DNA of 64,000 bases from Asaia sp. W19 (GTDB taxonomy: Bacteria > Pseudomonadota > Alphaproteobacteria > Acetobacterales > Acetobacteraceae): the NCBI RefSeq assembly GCF_003994335.1, contig NZ_PNQZ01000059.1:62001-126000 (forward strand). Direction: 5' to 3'. The translations under genes and the position numbers were made by a program. Positions within the stretch are counted from its first letter, which is position 1; the number at the start of each line of letters is the position of its first letter. Under the pieces are notes generated by a model that was not told where the DNA came from, searched no databases, and saw only the letters and a program-made list of their open reading frames with translations. Shown here piece after piece: positions 61,429-64,000 of the stretch.

Positions 61429-63855
61429 ATGGAGACTGTGTCTGACACGCAGCCGCGCGACGCGCAGCCCGCAACAGAGACCGGTGCTACCAAGGTCAAA
61501 TCTGCTCGTAAGCCAAGGACTGCAACGACGAAAGCACCTGGCACCGCGACGAAAGCGGCGTTGAGCAAGCCCGTCAAGGCAGTGAAGACCGGTGTAGAGG
61601 CGGACTCTGTCAAATCAACGAAGCCCAGGGCGACCAAGGCCCCAGCGAAAGCGGTTGCCGCCAAGGCTTCCGAGGTCAAATCCGAGCCCGTCACTGCCGC
61701 GATGCCTACGACTGAAGCACCGCCCATCAAGCGTGGTCGCGGTCGCCCGCGCAAAAATCCGGTCGTAGCGCCTGTGGTCGAGGCCCCCGTGCCGAGCCCG
61801 GCAGAGTCTGAGGCGGCAAAGCCTGCGCGCGGCCGCAAGCCCGGCCCGAAGGCCACAGCGAAGACCTCCCCGGCAAAGGAAATCGCCGCAAAGGCGGCGA
61901 AAGCAAAGCCTGCCGAGGCCGCAGCCGAGACACAGGGGGAGCCCCCTGCCGAGCTCCCCCGTGACGCAGCCCCGGCAAAGGGGCGTCCAGGACGCAAGCG
62001 CAATGCCGCGAGCACGACCGCTGCACCGGCCCGTCGCGCCGCGGTGAAGGATGCCAAGGCAAAAGCCGACGCGCAGGAAAATGCGCCGGAAATCGCCCCG
62101 AATCCCGTAGAGAAGACCGAGCCAGTCTCTTCCGTCGTTGCCCAACCCTCCGATGAAGCCCCGGCGGAGGCTCAGGCCGCCTCGCGTGGGCGTCGCCGAC
62201 GCAGTGGCCGCAAGAGCGCGGAAGGCTCTTCAGCACCCACTGCTGAAACCGCCCCAGCGCCCGAAACCGAGATCGCGGCTGCGCCTCTCGATGAGGCGAT
62301 GAAGGCTCTTGTCGACGCGCCCAAGCCGCTTTTCTCCGAACTCGGCCTTTCCACGCCGATCATGCGCGCCATTGAGGAAATGGGGTACGAGCATCCAACC
62401 CCGATCCAGGCCCGGGCTATCCCTGTGGTTCTGGGCGGTCAGGACGTGCTTGGCGTGGCCCAGACGGGAACGGGCAAGACGGCCTCTTTCACGCTTCCAA
62501 TGCTCGAGCGTCTGGCCGGATCGCGCGCCCGCGCACGCATGCCGCGCTCCCTGATTCTGGAGCCGACGCGTGAACTCGCGCTTCAGGTAGCGGAGAACCT
62601 GACCCTTTACGGCAAGCATCTGCGCCTGAACCACGCCCTGCTGATTGGCGGCGAGAGCATGGCCGATCAGCGCGCGGTGCTGAACCAAGGCGTGGATATC
62701 CTCATTGCAACGCCGGGCCGCCTGATGGATCTGTTCGATCGTGGCGGGCTATTGCTGACCCATACAAGCATTCTCGTGATCGATGAAGCCGATCGCATGC
62801 TCGATATGGGGTTCATCCCCGATATCACCCGTATCGTCTCCATGCTGCCCGTTCGTCGTCAGACACTGCTTTTCTCGGCAACCATGGCGCCGGAAATCCG
62901 CACACTGGCCGATCAATTCCTGCATCTGCCGGAAGAGATTACGGTATCACGCCCCTCCTCGGTCGCGACAACCATCGAAGAAGCGCTTCTCGTCGTCGAC
63001 GAGGCCGACAAGCGCCGCGTTCTGCGCAAGCTGCTGAAGCGCGAGAACGTGCAGAACGCCATCGTGTTCTGCAATCGCAAGCGCGATGTCGATGTCCTCT
63101 ACAAGTCGCTGCACAAGCATGGTTTCGCGGTCGGTCATCTCCATGGCGATCTGGCTCAGTCGCTGCGTTTCAAGACGCTCGAGCGTTTCAAGGCGGGTGA
63201 ACTGCAGATCCTTGTCTGCTCCGATGTAGCCGCGCGCGGCATCGATATCGGCGGGCTTTCGCATGTGTTCAATTTCGACCTGCCGTTCAATGCAGAGGAT
63301 TACATCCACCGTATTGGACGCACCGGTCGTGCAGGCAAGACCGGCCATGCATTCAGCCTCGCTACGCCGCGCCAGAAGCAGCTGGCCGAGGCGATCGAGA
63401 AGCTGAAGCACGCCCCGCTTCCAATGATTGAGATCGACGGTATCGAGACCCTGCCCTGGGCCGATCCGGAGCAGGACGGCGCTCAGCCGGAGCGCCGGGA
63501 GCGCCGTCAAGGGAAGGATCGCGGTGGCCGTCACAACCGCCATGGCGAGAGCCGTGACCGTGACCGTGACCGTGACCGTGACCGTGACCGTGACCGTGAC
63601 CGTGACCGTGACCGTGACCGTGACCGTGACCGTGACCGGGTTGCACCTCAGGAAGCGCCGCGTCAAGAAGCCGCGCCAAAGCAGGAAGTCCGGGCTGAGC
63701 GCGGCTCTGTGGCCCCTACCTCGTCCTTCGATCACGATACGCCGCGCACCGGGTTCGGCCATGAAACGCCTGCCTTCATGCTCTTGCCGCGCCGCAATCG
63801 GCGCATCGAGCAGGACGAGCAGGTCGGACCGATCCAGCATCGCGGCACAGTCTGA
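61429..63855 (+). CDS. DEAD-box RNA helicase with basic AT-hook-like N-terminus and RD-repeat tail
   Basis: The protein has 808 residues. Residues 1-290 are Ala/Lys/Pro/Thr-rich, histone H1-like, with AT-hook-like blocks KRGRGRPRKNP (near 101-111), ARGRKPGPKA and KGRPGRKRN. The helicase core (about 300-680) begins with the Q motif LFSELGL...HPTPIQ. It has Walker A AQTGTGKT (344-351), PTRELALQ, DEAD at 452-455, SAT and HRIGRTGRAG. The tail has 14 Arg-Asp dipeptides (709-736) encoded by (CGTGAC)14, then an unstructured end. RhlE-type helicases remodel RNA at ribosome assembly and decay. ATG 61429 has a GGA nine bases before; the frame is open to 61225. Confidence 0.92.
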   Translation: METVSDTQPRDAQPATETGATKVKSARKPRTATTKAPGTATKAALSKPVKAVKTGVEADSVKSTKPRATKAPAKAVAAKASEVKSEPVTAAMPTTEAPPIKRGRGRPRKNPVVAPVVEAPVPSPAESEAAKPARGRKPGPKATAKTSPAKEIAAKAAKAKPAEAAAETQGEPPAELPRDAAPAKGRPGRKRNAASTTAAPARRAAVKDAKAKADAQENAPEIAPNPVEKTEPVSSVVAQPSDEAPAEAQAASRGRRRRSGRKSAEGSSAPTAETAPAPETEIAAAPLDEAMKALVDAPKPLFSELGLSTPIMRAIEEMGYEHPTPIQARAIPVVLGGQDVLGVAQTGTGKTASFTLPMLERLAGSRARARMPRSLILEPTRELALQVAENLTLYGKHLRLNHALLIGGESMADQRAVLNQGVDILIATPGRLMDLFDRGGLLLTHTSILVIDEADRMLDMGFIPDITRIVSMLPVRRQTLLFSATMAPEIRTLADQFLHLPEEITVSRPSSVATTIEEALLVVDEADKRRVLRKLLKRENVQNAIVFCNRKRDVDVLYKSLHKHGFAVGHLHGDLAQSLRFKTLERFKAGELQILVCSDVAARGIDIGGLSHVFNFDLPFNAEDYIHRIGRTGRAGKTGHAFSLATPRQKQLAEAIEKLKHAPLPMIEIDGIETLPWADPEQDGAQPERRERRQGKDRGGRHNRHGESRDRDRDRDRDRDRDRDRDRDRDRDRDRDRVAPQEAPRQEAAPKQEVRAERGSVAPTSSFDHDTPRTGFGHETPAFMLLPRRNRRIEQDEQVGPIQHRGTV
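63553..63636 (+). repeat. Hexanucleotide tandem repeat (CGTGAC)14
   Basis: Fourteen perfect copies of the six-base unit CGTGAC lie inside the helicase gene, 84 bases in all. In the coding frame they give Arg-Asp repeats. A gain or loss of one unit keeps the frame and only changes tail length. Confidence 0.97.
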
Positions 63856-63861
63856 TCCCTG

Positions 63862-64000
63862 ATGCCCAGTATCGTTGAAGCCGAAATTCGCGCCTTTGGC
63901 GCGAATGGCGACGGGCTTGTGCTGATTGATGACAAGCCCGCCTACATCCCTCACGCCGTGCCGGGTGACCGGATGCGTCTTCGCGTGGGGGATGACCGGC
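63862..64000 (+). CDS. TRAM-domain RNA methyltransferase (RlmD/TrmA-like), start only
   Basis: ATG 63862, seven bases after the helicase stop, opens a frame that runs off the window (46 codons seen). MPSIVEAEIRAFGANGDGLV, then AYIPHAVPGDRMRLRV match the N-terminal TRAM domain of class I 5-methyluridine RNA methyltransferases: a G-x-G-D-G turn and a PHAVPGD motif. The catalytic part is outside the window, so the exact target (23S rRNA or tRNA) is unknown. Close spacing suggests co-transcription with the helicase. Confidence 0.7.
   Translation, partial: MPSIVEAEIRAFGANGDGLVLIDDKPAYIPHAVPGDRMRLRVGDDR

Noticed and set aside
63553-63636. Tandem repeat considered as a CRISPR array
   Set aside because: The unit is six bases with no spacers, and there are no cas genes.
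63362-63954. Long frames on both strands translating the hexamer tract as Thr-Val, His-Gly or Val-Thr repeats
   Set aside because: A six-base repeat without stops keeps every frame open. The conserved helicase frame on the plus strand is the real gene.

Overview
The window is a GC-rich, densely packed piece of an alphaproteobacterial chromosome. It is most likely from an acetic acid bacterium or close relative (Acetobacteraceae). The inference rests on gene content and order: bolA / J-domain protein / cobS-cobT, rpsB-tsf, tig-clpP-clpX-lon-hupB-tRNA-Val, and birA-coaX-rnj-proS-lolC-lolD-dnaE. It also rests on the short ProRS without an editing insertion and a tandem cold-shock-domain protein. 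I cannot fix the genus from sequence alone. I see no insertion sequence, phage, plasmid or CRISPR array; nearly everything is core genome.

Layout. 1-4.4 kb: the end of a LolA-like lipoprotein gene, bolA, a J-domain protein and the aerobic cobaltochelatase genes cobS-cobT. 4.4-7.7 kb: a PLP-dependent decarboxylase, an exported protein of unknown function and a short-chain dehydrogenase. 8-13.7 kb: mfd and recG head to head. 13.8-16.7 kb: a degenerate GGDEF-EAL protein and an LpxR-type lipid A deacylase. 16.9-26.2 kb: cold shock, smpB, dapA, pheA, kdsB, hisN, serA, comM and metC. 26.2-33.8 kb: sseA, an AI-2E-family permease, a nuclease/phosphatase-fold protein, cardiolipin synthase, a non-coding structured stretch, ate and parC. 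34-35.6 kb: a microbial rhodopsin followed by a Blh-type carotene dioxygenase, i.e. a light-driven pump with its own retinal supply. 35.7-38.4 kb: recO, tsf, rpsB. 39-41 kb: a two-component system. 41-41.9 kb: an unexplained convergent gap. 42-52 kb: dnaE, lolD, lolC, proS, rnj, coaX, birA, read leftward as one likely operon. 52-59 kb: tRNA-Val, HU, lon, clpX, clpP, tig, tRNA-Leu. 59-64 kb: the NAD(P)HX repair enzyme, a small membrane protein, a DEAD-box helicase with a long basic N-terminus and a (CGTGAC)14 tract, and the start of a TRAM-domain RNA methyltransferase.

Most notable. (1) The rhodopsin keeps the retinal lysine and the proton acceptor, but the usual cytoplasmic carboxylate donor is glycine (motif D-T-G), and a histidine sits nearby on helix B. 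(2) tRNA-Val abuts birA; in many alphaproteobacteria the complex I (nuo) operon lies at exactly this junction, so it appears to have been lost here. (3) A roughly 260-base stretch upstream of ate has a promoter-like start, several perfect helices and a possible switch between two pairings, and fits no RNA family I recognise. (4) Strong inverted repeats sit just before the start codons of comM, clpP, tsf and rpsB. (5) The EAL protein has lost a key catalytic glutamate. No genes for carotenoid synthesis lie in the window, so retinal supply depends on genes elsewhere.
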